From positions 627,966 to 691,965 of the forward strand of contig NZ_KB235914.1 of assembly GCF_000332175.1 (NCBI RefSeq): a stretch of DNA of 64,000 nucleotides, given 5' to 3'. A model generated the notes under the pieces. The model saw nothing but the letters and a program-made list of their open reading frames with translations, was not told the origin of the DNA and made no database searches. Position numbers and translations under genes: made by a program. This DNA comes from Pseudanabaena sp. PCC 6802. Its GTDB lineage: Bacteria; Cyanobacteriota; Cyanobacteriia; Pseudanabaenales; Pseudanabaenaceae. Below, piece by piece: positions 34,601-42,607 of this stretch. Positions within the stretch are counted from its first letter, which is position 1. Each line of letters starts with the position of its first letter.

Positions 34601-37600
34601 CCGCGTTACCGTATTGCTGTTGACATCGCCATCATTCACCGTGTAGCTGACCGTGCGCGTAGCAGTATTGGGGTTATCGCTGGTGTTGGTGTAGGCAATT
34701 TGGTGCAAAGCCGTCGAGTAGTTGGCGAGCGATGCCGACCCCGTAAGGGTTATCGTACCTGGCACGGAAGTATTGGCGACAATCCCACCTGGAAGAGCGC
34801 CGACTACCGAGAGGACATCCTGTCCAGCCACGAACCCACTCGTAATACTAATCGTGGCACTTTCTGCGTTTGGCTCGTCGTCTGTAATCCCCAATCCGGT
34901 AGGACTGATTATTGTTTGCGTTTGCTCGTTAATCGTAATGGCACCCACAGCAGCCGCGCCCAAAACTGGTGGTGCGTTGACAACTCCGGTAATCGCGAAG
35001 TTGTAGGGGTTCTCATTGCTGTCGTTGTTCGGAATGGTGATGTCGCCGCCAAACGTACCAGAGGCAGCAGCAGTTAGCTGTACCGTTATTGTGGTGCTAG
35101 CTCCCGGCGTTACCGTTGCAGATGGCAATGTCGTAATTGTGTAACCAGTTGGTACGGTAATGCTGCCGGTTGTGAGATTGAGCGGAGCTGAACCAGTATT
35201 CTCAATTGTGAAGGTGCGGGACACGGTAGCACCAACGTTAGTTCTGCCATAGTCGGTGCCATCGGTTGTACTCGGCGTGGTATCGCCATCGGCAATGTTG
35301 TCAGTCGTACCGCCAAAGCCGCCATCGGTGACGTTAATCTCTGGCGCGACAACGCTACCAGTAATGGCAAAGTTATAGGGATTCTCATCGCTGTCGTCGT
35401 TCGGAATTGAGATATCCCCAGCAAACGTACCGGCAGTTGCAGCGGTGAGCTGTACGCCAATTGTGGTGCTGCCTCCTGGTGCTACTGTTGCGGCTGGCGT
35501 GGTGGTAATCGTGTAACCAGCGGGTACGGTGATGCTACCAGTCGTGAGGTTGAGGGTGCCTGTACCCGTGTTCTCAATCGTAAACGTGCGAGTTACAGCA
35601 GTACCAACTGGAGTACTGCCATAGTCGGTGCCGTCTGTAGTACTCGGCGTGGCATCGCCATCTGCAATGTTGTCAGTTGTACCGCCAAAGCCACCATCCG
35701 TGACGTTAATCTCCGGCGCAGTAACCGTACCTGTAATGGCAAAGTTGTAAGGATTCTCATCGCTGTCGTTGTTCGGGATGACGATGTCGCCAGCAAACGT
35801 ACCAAGGGCACCAGCAGTAAGCTGTACCGTAATCGTGGTACTGGCTCCTGGTGCTACGGTGGCGGCTGGTGTACTTGTAATCATGTAACCCGTGGGAACG
35901 GTAATACTACCCGTTGTGAGATTGAGCGTAGCCGTACCAGTGTTCGCGATCGCAAAGGTGCGACTCACGGCTGTACCCAGCAAAGTCGTACCGTAATCGG
36001 TACCGTCGGTCGTACTTGGTGTGGTGTCGCCATCCGCGATACTGTCAGTTGCTCCACCAAAGCCACCATCGGTGACATTGATTTCCGGAGCGGTAACAAT
36101 GCCTGCGATCGCGAAGTTGTAGGGATTCTCGTCGCTGTCGTTGTTGCCAAAGCTGATTTCACCGTTAAAGGTACCTGGTGTTGTGGCATCCAGTTGAACG
36201 GTAAAGGCAGCGTTACTTCCTGCTGCAATACTGGTTGGGAATGCGCCGACCAAACTGAAACCCGTTGGTAAGGTGGGTGCGCCTAGAGTTAATGCTGCTG
36301 TACCGAGATTTTCAATCGTAAACGTTTGAGTCAGGGCTGTTCCAACTGTGGTCGTACCGTAATCAGTGCGATCGTCAACGCTCGGCGTGGTATCGCCATC
36401 GAGAATGCTGGTAGGACGACCGTTAATATCGTCAACAGTGACATTAATCTCTGGAGCGACAACGCTGCCAGTAATGGCAAAGTTGTAGGGGTTTTCATTG
36501 CTGTCGTCGTTTGGAATTGAGATATCGCCCGCAAACGTGCCGACGGTGGTGGCGGTAAGCTGTACCTCGATTGTGGTGCTGGCTCCTGGTGCTACTGTTG
36601 CCGATGGCAGGGTGGCGATCGTATAGCCAGTTGGTACGGTAATGCTACCAGTCGTGAGGTTGAGGTTGGCGGTGCCGGTGTTCTCAATTGTAAAGGTGCG
36701 GGTTAGGGCAGTGCCAAGGGGAGTGGAGCCATAGTCGGTGCCGTCGGTTGTGCTCGGTGTGGTGTCGCCATCGAGGATGTTGTCGGTCGTACCACCAAAG
36801 CCGCCATCGTTAACGTTAATTTCTGGAGCAATTACAGTGCCCGTAATCGCAAAGTTGTAGGGGTTCTCGTCACTGTCATCGTTCGGGATCGCGATATCGC
36901 CCGCAAACGTGCCAGCAGCAGTAGCTGTAAGCTGTACTTCAATTGTGGTGCTGGCTCCTGGTGCTACAGTTGCCGATGGCAGGGTCGCAATCGTATAGCC
37001 AGCAGGCACGGTAATGCTGCCAGTCGTGAGGTTGAGATCGGACGTGCCAGTATTCGCGATCGTAAAGGTGCGAGTTATAGCAGTACCGAGGGGAGTGGAA
37101 CCATAGTCGGTGCCATCGGTGGTGCTTGGCGTGGTGTCGCCGTCAGTAATATTGTCGGTTGTGCCGCCGAAACCGCCATCGGTGACGTTAATCTCTGGGG
37201 CGGTAACGGTACCTGTAATGGCAAAGTTGTAAGGATTCTCATCGCTGTCGTCGTTCGGAATTGAGATATCCCCAGCAAACGTACCGGCAGTTGCAGCGGT
37301 GAGCTGTACGCCAATTGTGGTGCTGCCTCCTGGTGCTACCGTTGCAGATGGTGTAGTGGTAATCGTGTAACCAGCGGGTACGGTGATGCTGCCAGTGGTG
37401 AGATTGAGATCGGACGTACCAGTGTTCGCGATCGCAAACGTGCGGGTCACCGCCGTGCCGACCAGGGTGCTGCCATAGTCGGTGCCGTCCGTAGCGCTCG
37501 GCGTGGTATCGCCATCGGCGATGCTGTCAGTTGTACCGCCAAACCCACCATCAGTCACGTCGATCTCTGGTGCGGTAACCGTGCCTGTAATGGCAAAGTT

Positions 37601-40069
37601 ATAGGGATTCTCGTCGCTGTCGTTGTTCGGAATGACGATGTCGCCAGCAAACGTACCAGTGGCAGCCGCTGTAAGCTGTACGCCAATTGTGGTGCTAGCT
37701 CCCGGCGCTACCGTTGCAGATGGAGTAGTGGTAATCGTGTAACCGGCGGGTATGGTGATGCTGCCAGTCGTGAGATTGAGATTGGCCGTACCCGTATTCG
37801 CGATCGTAAACGTGCGCGTTACGCTATTTCCAACAAGAGTTGTGCCATAGTCGGTACCATCGTCAGTGCTTGGCGCAGCGTCACCATCAGCAATGCTGTC
37901 TGTCGTACCGCCAAACCCGCCATCGGTCACATTTATCTCTGGGGCAATAACGGTGCCTGTAATGGCAAAGTTGTAGGGGTTTTCATTGCTGTCGTTGTTG
38001 CCAAAACTAATTTCACCGCTGAAAATACCGCCTGTCGTGGCATCCAGTTGCACGGTAAATGTAGCATTGCCCCCCGCAGCGATGCTGGTTGGGAACCCAC
38101 CAACCAGGCTAAAGCCTGTTGGTAAGGTGGGCGCGCTCAAAGTTAATTCAGCCGTACCAGTATTTTGAATTGTAAATGTGCGAGACAGGGTTGCGCCAAG
38201 CGCGGTCGAACCGTAATCGGTGCCATCGGCAGTACTGGGCGTGGTGTCGCCGTCAGTAATGTTGTTGGTCGCGCCGCCAAAGCCACCATCGGTAACGTTA
38301 ATTTCTGGAGTAGGAGCTGGACCAACTACTCCTGTAATCGCAAAGTTGTAGGGATTTTCATTACTGTCGTTGTTGCCGAAGCTGATATTACCGCTGAAAG
38401 TACCTACTGCCGTGGCATCCAGTTGCACGGTAAACGTGGCGTTACTGCCCGCTGCCACACTGGCCGGGAATCCACCAACCAGGCTGAAGCCTGTAGGTAA
38501 GGTAGGCGCGCTTAAGGTGAGATCGGCTGTGCCCGCGTTCTCAATCGTAAACGTGCGGGTTACAGCCGTACCAGCCGTAGTACTGCCGAAGTTGGTGCCA
38601 TCTGTAGTGCTTGGTGTGGTATCGCCATCGGCGATATTGTCAGTCGTACCGCCAAAGCCACCATCGGTAACGTTAATCTCTGGGGTAGGGGCAGCACTAA
38701 CTGCTCCTGTAACAGCAAAGTTGTAGGGATTTTCATTACTGTCGTTGTTGCCGAAGCTAATATTACCGCTGAAAGTACCGGCGGTTGTGGCATTCAGTCT
38801 GACCGTAAATGTGGCATTGTTCCCTGCTGGGATACTGGTGGGGAACGCGCCGATCGGGCTGAAGCCAGTAGGCAAGGTAGGCGCGCTTAAGGTGAGAGCG
38901 CCCGTACCGGTATTCTCGATCGTAAACGTGCGGGTTACGGGCGTGCCCACTACGGTACTGCCGTAATCGGTGCCGTCAGCAGAGATCGGCGTGGTATCGC
39001 CATCGGTAATATTGTCAGTCGTACCGCCAAAGCCGCCATCGGTAACGTTAATCTCTGGGGTCAGTGCTGGTGCCGCGTCTACTCTTGTGGTTTCCGTGAC
39101 GCTGTTGTTGGTTTCGTTGCTCTCGGCGATCGCATTTAGCGGATCTACCCTGGCAGTATTACTTTTTGTACCTACCGTGGCGGTGGTAGTAGACACAGCG
39201 ATCGTCAGCGTGGTACTGCCGCCTGCGGCAATGCTTCCACCCGTAAAGGTAACGGTTTGCCCTGACGTACTGGCAGTGAACCCATTGGATACAGTTGTGG
39301 CTCCAGGCACGAATCCTGTGGGTAAGGTGTCCTGCACCGTAACGTTGCTGGCGGCGGCGGTGCCGTTATTGCTGACAGTTAACGTGTAGACGAGCGGATC
39401 GCCAACTCTAATGGGATCGGCACTATCTCTCTTGGCGATCGTTAAGTCGGGTCTAAACGTGCCTACGGGGGTAAGATCTGTAGTGAAATCGCTCTCCGTT
39501 AATTGGTTGGGTTGGATTGCTCGCAGAACTCCTAAATATTCCCCAGTCAACCTGTCCCGAATTACGGTTGAATTGACGAAAGTACCTGTAGAATCGAGCG
39601 CTCTTGTTACCAGGATAAAGTCTAGATCTTGAAAGCTCAGTCCTCCTCCCAGTCCAATTAGATCGGAACCCTTGGTGAAATCCATAATTCGATCGGCATC
39701 GGAGAAGTTAGGGCCGCCAGTTGTGCTTGTGGCTGCGCCTGACACTCGCTCGAACACGAACTTATCCGCACCTGCCCCACCTGTAAGCTTATCGGATCCG
39801 AGATCGCCGAATATAACATCGTTATCCTGACTGCCAAAGATTTCGTCTGCATCTTCACCGCCATGAAGGATGTCGTTGCCTATACCGCCATTAATAATAT
39901 CTATCCCCTGGCCGCCATCGATGAGGTCGTTCCCATCACCACCAGAGAGCTGATCGGCTCCCTGGTTTCCGAATATTGTATCCGCACCTCCTAGACCCGA
40001 AATAATACTGTTGATAGGCAAGCCGTTAAGCAGGTCGGGGTTGGGCGTACCGAAAATAAATTCATCCAT
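31604..40069 (-). CDS. Giant repeat-rich surface/adhesin-like protein (2821 residues)
   Basis: Order of parts: RTX nonapeptides at about 15-110 (GGADTIFGNQGADQLSGGDGN) followed by a serralysin-like block to about 195; a DUF11/CARDB-type domain at about 205-330 (DPIRVGDPLVYTLTVSNNG); eleven tandem repeats of about 124 residues at 338-1698 (EINVTDGGFGG...NENPYNFAI); cadherin-like or Ig-like domains to about 1950; and a Gly/Asn/Thr-rich right-handed beta-helix to the C-terminus. No Sec signal, membrane anchor or sortase motif is visible. RTX repeats usually lie at the C-terminus, so an N-terminal position is odd. Cell-surface adhesion or fibre formation is the likely role. Three collar genes follow on the same strand. 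The 920-base upstream region has no gene. Confidence 0.85.
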   Translation of the reverse strand: MDEFIFGTPNPDLLNGLPINSIISGLGGADTIFGNQGADQLSGGDGNDLIDGGQGIDIINGGIGNDILHGGEDADEIFGSQDNDVIFGDLGSDKLTGGAGADKFVFERVSGAATSTTGGPNFSDADRIMDFTKGSDLIGLGGGLSFQDLDFILVTRALDSTGTFVNSTVIRDRLTGEYLGVLRAIQPNQLTESDFTTDLTPVGTFRPDLTIAKRDSADPIRVGDPLVYTLTVSNNGTAAASNVTVQDTLPTGFVPGATTVSNGFTASTSGQTVTFTGGSIAAGGSTTLTIAVSTTTATVGTKSNTARVDPLNAIAESNETNNSVTETTRVDAAPALTPEINVTDGGFGGTTDNITDGDTTPISADGTDYGSTVVGTPVTRTFTIENTGTGALTLSAPTLPTGFSPIGAFPTSIPAGNNATFTVRLNATTAGTFSGNISFGNNDSNENPYNFAVTGAVSAAPTPEINVTDGGFGGTTDNIADGDTTPSTTDGTNFGSTTAGTAVTRTFTIENAGTADLTLSAPTLPTGFSLVGGFPASVAAGSNATFTVQLDATAVGTFSGNISFGNNDSNENPYNFAITGVVGPAPTPEINVTDGGFGGATNNITDGDTTPSTADGTDYGSTALGATLSRTFTIQNTGTAELTLSAPTLPTGFSLVGGFPTSIAAGGNATFTVQLDATTGGIFSGEISFGNNDSNENPYNFAITGTVIAPEINVTDGGFGGTTDSIADGDAAPSTDDGTDYGTTLVGNSVTRTFTIANTGTANLNLTTGSITIPAGYTITTTPSATVAPGASTTIGVQLTAAATGTFAGDIVIPNNDSDENPYNFAITGTVTAPEIDVTDGGFGGTTDSIADGDTTPSATDGTDYGSTLVGTAVTRTFAIANTGTSDLNLTTGSITVPAGYTITTTPSATVAPGGSTTIGVQLTAATAGTFAGDISIPNDDSDENPYNFAITGTVTAPEINVTDGGFGGTTDNITDGDTTPSTTDGTDYGSTPLGTAITRTFTIANTGTSDLNLTTGSITVPAGYTIATLPSATVAPGASTTIEVQLTATAAGTFAGDIAIPNDDSDENPYNFAITGTVIAPEINVNDGGFGGTTDNILDGDTTPSTTDGTDYGSTPLGTALTRTFTIENTGTANLNLTTGSITVPTGYTIATLPSATVAPGASTTIEVQLTATTVGTFAGDISIPNDDSNENPYNFAITGSVVAPEINVTVDDINGRPTSILDGDTTPSVDDRTDYGTTTVGTALTQTFTIENLGTAALTLGAPTLPTGFSLVGAFPTSIAAGSNAAFTVQLDATTPGTFNGEISFGNNDSDENPYNFAIAGIVTAPEINVTDGGFGGATDSIADGDTTPSTTDGTDYGTTLLGTAVSRTFAIANTGTATLNLTTGSITVPTGYMITSTPAATVAPGASTTITVQLTAGALGTFAGDIVIPNNDSDENPYNFAITGTVTAPEINVTDGGFGGTTDNIADGDATPSTTDGTDYGSTPVGTAVTRTFTIENTGTGTLNLTTGSITVPAGYTITTTPAATVAPGGSTTIGVQLTAATAGTFAGDISIPNDDSDENPYNFAITGSVVAPEINVTDGGFGGTTDNIADGDTTPSTTDGTDYGRTNVGATVSRTFTIENTGSAPLNLTTGSITVPTGYTITTLPSATVTPGASTTITVQLTAAASGTFGGDITIPNNDSNENPYNFAITGVVNAPPVLGAAAVGAITINEQTQTIISPTGLGITDDEPNAESATISITSGFVAGQDVLSVVGALPGGIVANTSVPGTITLTGSASLANYSTALHQIAYTNTSDNPNTATRTVSYTVNDGDVNSNTVTRDINVQPVNDPPALTPAPTYTSNANLTLTVPDGASDLLTGATDPDGTTVSVVAATLTSAAAAATATTADDNNVTVNADGSFTYNAVAGFVGSDTFVYQIQDSGTPLPPATANITATINVTDLDGAGAGNSVLWFIDEDAIDSANLGTQADPFRTLAAFNAANTGVGNLPANTDFIFIDDDATNANADGAGTYAGGITLRNDQKLIGDGTTGTTLAALTGITLGSFNSLDAFSGNRPNIAGGITLGSNNTLRGLNAGNASGFSITGGAVGNLTISEAIINNTTGGGFNVGTSGALNVVLGSLSSSGGTNGVNLVGSSGTFTANGGTITSPTGAAFNINGGSVNTTYSGNITQANNAAAVSVSGGHTGTATFQTGTINATNGTGLQFNNADGTYNFNGTATLNGGDAGIDIIGGSGGTFAFSANTSINNPSGIAYNEDTSTANVTYNGTITKTNNANNAVNINAKTGGTTTFNGQITGTTTTANAIDLTNTGGTVNFTGGLTLNTTSGVGFNATGGGTVSATGTNTITSTTGTALNVANTTIGASNLNFRSISSNGATNGIVLNNTGTSGGLTVTGTGSTAGSGGTIQNSTDAGILLTNTANVNLSNMNISGGGDDGIRGTTVTGLSLTGVRVTNNGNAAGEAGIDLTNLFGTSTWSGITVSGSAEDNAVIRNSSGTLTNLTVTGSTFSNNSAIGNDGFLMDASGTATMTATLTGNTFTANRGDHFQAAASNSANLNVKFTNNTLSGGHPTALGQGITINAATGVAFGGYTGRVNYDIDSNTINGAILSAITANLGTSGAAGTFNGFIRNNNIGTAGTPLSGSTQASGIVVEAHGNGTHTSSVTGNTVINALERGISVQANDGNGVLNLTVQSNDLDQSVSTNPLSLQSFFLNNASTTTNVFGAVDSHTVRLNFGGAGALANTLTNSAGTTDDFRIRQRFNSRIEMPGYSGTPFDTAAVVTYIQGRNTGSAGEPGSATANDSATVTTDGFFGGTVPTPTPF
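34976..39058 (-). repeat. Eleven tandem ~370-bp repeats inside the giant gene
   Basis: Units begin PEINVTDGG and end NPYNFAITG; eleven NPYNFA blocks can be counted. Two subtypes alternate in blocks. Type A (LTLSAPTLPTGF, ISFGNND) forms units 1, 2, 3 and 8; type B (LNLTTGSITVPAGY, IPNND) forms units 4-7 and 9-11. Unit 8 is the most divergent (VTVDDINGRPTS for the VTDGGFGG stretch). DNA similarity is high enough for recombination or assembly collapse. Confidence 0.9.
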
Positions 40070-40640
40070 GGAGTGGGATACCTCTATCCAAAATTCAGGT
40101 GTTTTATTGTGAGATTTTGTGCGAGACCGTAGGATCGGCGAAATGGTTCAGGATAACTCTATCCAAAACTCAGACACTCCACTCTACATGATGTGAGATT
40201 TTGTGAGATTTTGTGAGATCGGCAACGTGCGATTAGCGATCGCACAGACTACTTAGCTACTCAGTCGGTACTAACCCTAGCCCATTCCGCTTTTTCAGAT
40301 TGCTTTTCTACTTAAGAACTGATAGGAAAATTAAGATAACCGCGATGCGTTACGGCTAATGCCTAAGACACCCTAACAATTGCGACATTTACAATTGCGA
40401 CATTATTTAATTTAAACGTTAGTCCTTTACCTTGCCACCCTGGATAAATTTTTCTCTCTTACCCATATATAAGCTTTAATTTTATCTCTATTAATAGATT
40501 TGGTAAATTACGTTACATTAAGCAAATCCTTAACGGAATATTACGCTGAGTACATATCGTGCATTTTTGGTTGAACCTCGTAAATTTAAATCGTTCGGTA
40601 GCATCACTTTAACGAAATGAGTTTTTGGGAAACATCGTAT

Positions 40641-40676
40641 AAATGTCATGAGTCAGACATGATATTTGTCATGACA
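40641..40676. promoter_or_regulatory. AAATGTCATG / TGTCATGACA dyads upstream of giant gene
   Basis: AAATGTCATG-AGTCAGA-CATGATATTT (one mismatch) is followed without a gap by the perfect palindrome TGTCATGACA (40667-40676). They lie 570 bases before the giant-gene start and abut a family B repeat. The core matches the sites at 28497-28531. In the same gene-free region, 40080-40220 has direct repeats of CTCTATCCAAAA and GTGAGATTTTGTG. Confidence 0.45.
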
Positions 40677-40790
40677 TATAGCGGTTTTGACTTGAGAACG
40701 GGTTTTATTGACGGGGTGAAGGGGTTCTACCCCTTCCTGGGGCAACGCCCCCAAACTCCCTGCTCTTTACCGATCTGAAAACCGCTATAG
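40677..40790. repeat. Intergenic repeat family B, copy 3 (best ends)
   Basis: Ends TATAGCGGTTTTGACTTGAG and CTGAAAACCGCTATAG form a clean terminal inverted repeat. Inside are GGGTGAAGGGGTTCTACCCCTTC and GGGGCAACGCCCCC. It lies in the gene-free stretch 40070-40989. A degenerate family A-like element follows at about 40805-40890, ending GGCTTAGCTATA. Confidence 0.7.
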
Positions 40791-40915
40791 TTCTTTCGTT
40801 ATCCGTTAGTAAAGGAGGTGTAGGGTGCGCTCCCGCGCAAGGAGCTTCTACCCCTGCCACCTATCCTAAGCTTGTTGGCTTAGCTATACTTTAAAACGAA
40901 TGATTCAAGAAGTCT

Positions 40916-40957
40916 TGGGGAAGTTATGAGGAAATTATGGGGAAATTATGGGGAAGT
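40916..40957. repeat. Short tandem repeat of ~12 bp
   Basis: Four imperfect copies of a GGGGAAATTAT-like unit (GGGGAAGTTAT, GAGGAAATTAT, GGGGAAATTAT, GGGGAAGTTCT) stand in a row, 32 bases after the end of the next minus-strand gene. Confidence 0.55.
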
Positions 40958-40989
40958 TCTTGCCTGAAATATTTAATATCTTGACGTAC

Positions 40990-41535
40990 TTACAATCCCT
41001 GGGGCTGAGACGCTGCTAATAGAGCCATGTCGATCGCTGCCCTTTGCTCGGCATCATAGCCCCACTTTTGCAAGAAATCAGCATACTCCCCCTCACTGGT
41101 TTGCGCGGAGTATTGCATCTGTGCGGCAATGCGTTCGATCTCCTCTAAATTAGCCGATCGTATTAATGCAGTACTGCGACGAGCCACCCGATCTGAGCCT
41201 TCAGCCTGACTGTCGTTGCCCGCGCGGCGATGCGCGATCGCCATGGCTGTAGACATTGACAAGTTTTTAACCAGCAGTTCTGAGGCTGGGAAAGGCACGG
41301 ATTCAATCGCTGCAATAATTGCGTTAATTTGCCGATCGCTTATTTCCCAATCTTCCGTGAGGTAACCGACAAAGAATCCCCTCGCACCATTGGCAGAGTC
41401 AATCAGGTCGGCAATCGCCCGTTGGAATTCGCGATCGCTAAGTTCGTCCGCTCGCAAGAGTAGCGTGTGGGTATAAGCGATCGCCTCTTCAAAGGAGATC
41501 GAGCTAAGCTCGGTGGGTGAAAGGAGGAAAGTCAT
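40990..41535 (-). CDS. Conserved-looking helical protein of unknown function
   Basis: This 181-residue acidic protein appears all-helical (SFEEAIAYTHTLLLRADELSDREFQRAIADLI, EGEYADFLQKWGYDAEQRAAIDMALL). It carries a central SANGARGFFVGYLTEDW block that looks like a conserved signature, which I have a vague memory of in other cyanobacteria. No membrane segment, signal peptide or catalytic motif is seen. It starts 8 bases after the ABC permease gene and so is probably co-transcribed with it and the radical SAM gene. I checked the orange-carotenoid-protein idea and it does not hold. Confidence 0.55.
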   Translation of the reverse strand: MTFLLSPTELSSISFEEAIAYTHTLLLRADELSDREFQRAIADLIDSANGARGFFVGYLTEDWEISDRQINAIIAAIESVPFPASELLVKNLSMSTAMAIAHRRAGNDSQAEGSDRVARRSTALIRSANLEEIERIAAQMQYSAQTSEGEYADFLQKWGYDAEQRAAIDMALLAASQPQGL

Positions 41536-41543
41536 AGCAGCGA

Positions 41544-42566
41544 TTAATCCATGTTTTCTAGACGAATGCGCGGATCGACAGCTTTGAGCATCAAATCCGC
41601 CAGCAGATTACCGATGACAAGCATGACCGTGCCGAGCATCAAACCTGCCATCACCAGATTGACATCCTTTTCCAAAATGCCCTGTAACATTAATTTCCCT
41701 AACCCCGGCCAGTTAAAGAAATACTCCGTAATAAAAGCGCCGCTAAGCAACCCAGCAAACTCAAATCCCAGTAATGTAATCATGGGGTTAACTGCATTAC
41801 GCAGTGCGTGCACGTAGATCACCCGATTCTCCGGTAAACCTTTAGCTCGCGCCGTTTTGATATAGTCCTGCCGCAACACGTCTAGTAAATTAGCACGCAT
41901 GAGCCGCTGCAAGCCTGCCAAGCTAATCACTGTAAGGGTCATGGTTGGTAAAATCAGGTGATAGCCAATATCGAGGATTTTGCCCCACCAGCTTAGATCG
42001 TTGTGATTGATGCTAGTCATACCCCCCACGGGAAACAGCGAAGTATTCTGCGCCACCATCAGGAAAATAATGGCTAAGACGAAGCTGGGGAAAGCCTGCA
42101 AACCGTAGCTCGACACCTGCACTGCCCGATCCGAGAAAGTATTTTGCCTGACCGCACTGGCAATGCCCAACGGAATCGCGATCGCCCAGGTCGTAATGAA
42201 TGAAGCGATCGCCATCAGCAAAGTGTTGCCCGCCCGCTCCATAATTAATGGCGCGACGGGTGAAAAGCCTTGGCAGCGAACCCCTAAATTGCCGCGTAGG
42301 GTATTGCCCAACCACAGGAAATACTGCTCGAGTATTGGTTTGTCGTACCCCAACCTTTCTCGTATTTGGGCAATTACCGCCTTTGGCGTGCTGGGATTAG
42401 CCAGCAACTCCGTGAAACAGTCGCCAGGCGATAACTTGAGCATAATGAAGCTCAAGACCGACACTAAGAACAGCACGATCGCTGCCTGCGCCAATCGCTT
42501 GGTGATGTAGGCAAATGTATCGCTAGCCAGAATAGACTGAAGTGGAGATGCGGTTTGGGTTGCCAT
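41544..42566 (-). CDS. DppB/OppB-type ABC transporter permease (orphan)
   Basis: This 340-residue permease has six membrane segments and the binding-protein-dependent EAA loop (DYIKTARAKGLPENRVIYVHALRNA). The N-terminal region has the typical DppB pattern (FLVSVLSFIMLKLSPGD, IRERLGYDKPILEQYFLWLGN). Such permeases pair with a DppC-type partner, two ATPases and a binding protein to import peptides or, in some cases, nickel. None of these partners is encoded in the window. It lies 41 bases after the radical SAM gene and 8 before the unknown helical gene. Substrate cannot be told. Confidence 0.9.
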   Translation of the reverse strand: MATQTASPLQSILASDTFAYITKRLAQAAIVLFLVSVLSFIMLKLSPGDCFTELLANPSTPKAVIAQIRERLGYDKPILEQYFLWLGNTLRGNLGVRCQGFSPVAPLIMERAGNTLLMAIASFITTWAIAIPLGIASAVRQNTFSDRAVQVSSYGLQAFPSFVLAIIFLMVAQNTSLFPVGGMTSINHNDLSWWGKILDIGYHLILPTMTLTVISLAGLQRLMRANLLDVLRQDYIKTARAKGLPENRVIYVHALRNAVNPMITLLGFEFAGLLSGAFITEYFFNWPGLGKLMLQGILEKDVNLVMAGLMLGTVMLVIGNLLADLMLKAVDPRIRLENMD

Positions 42567-42607
42567 AAATAAACCAAGTACATAGGCAGAATTAATTACA
42601 TACTTTA

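Noticed and set aside
34976-39058. CRISPR-like array
   Set aside because: Units are ~370 bp coding repeats without unique spacers; they encode Ig-like domains.
31654-39864. Many open frames antisense or out of frame to the giant surface gene
   Set aside because: They repeat with the tandem units and lack start signals or family motifs; they are shadows of the coding repeats.
40990-41535. Helical carotenoid protein (orange carotenoid protein N-domain)
   Set aside because: The ARGFFV block suggested it at first, but the carotenoid-binding residues and general OCP sequence do not align.
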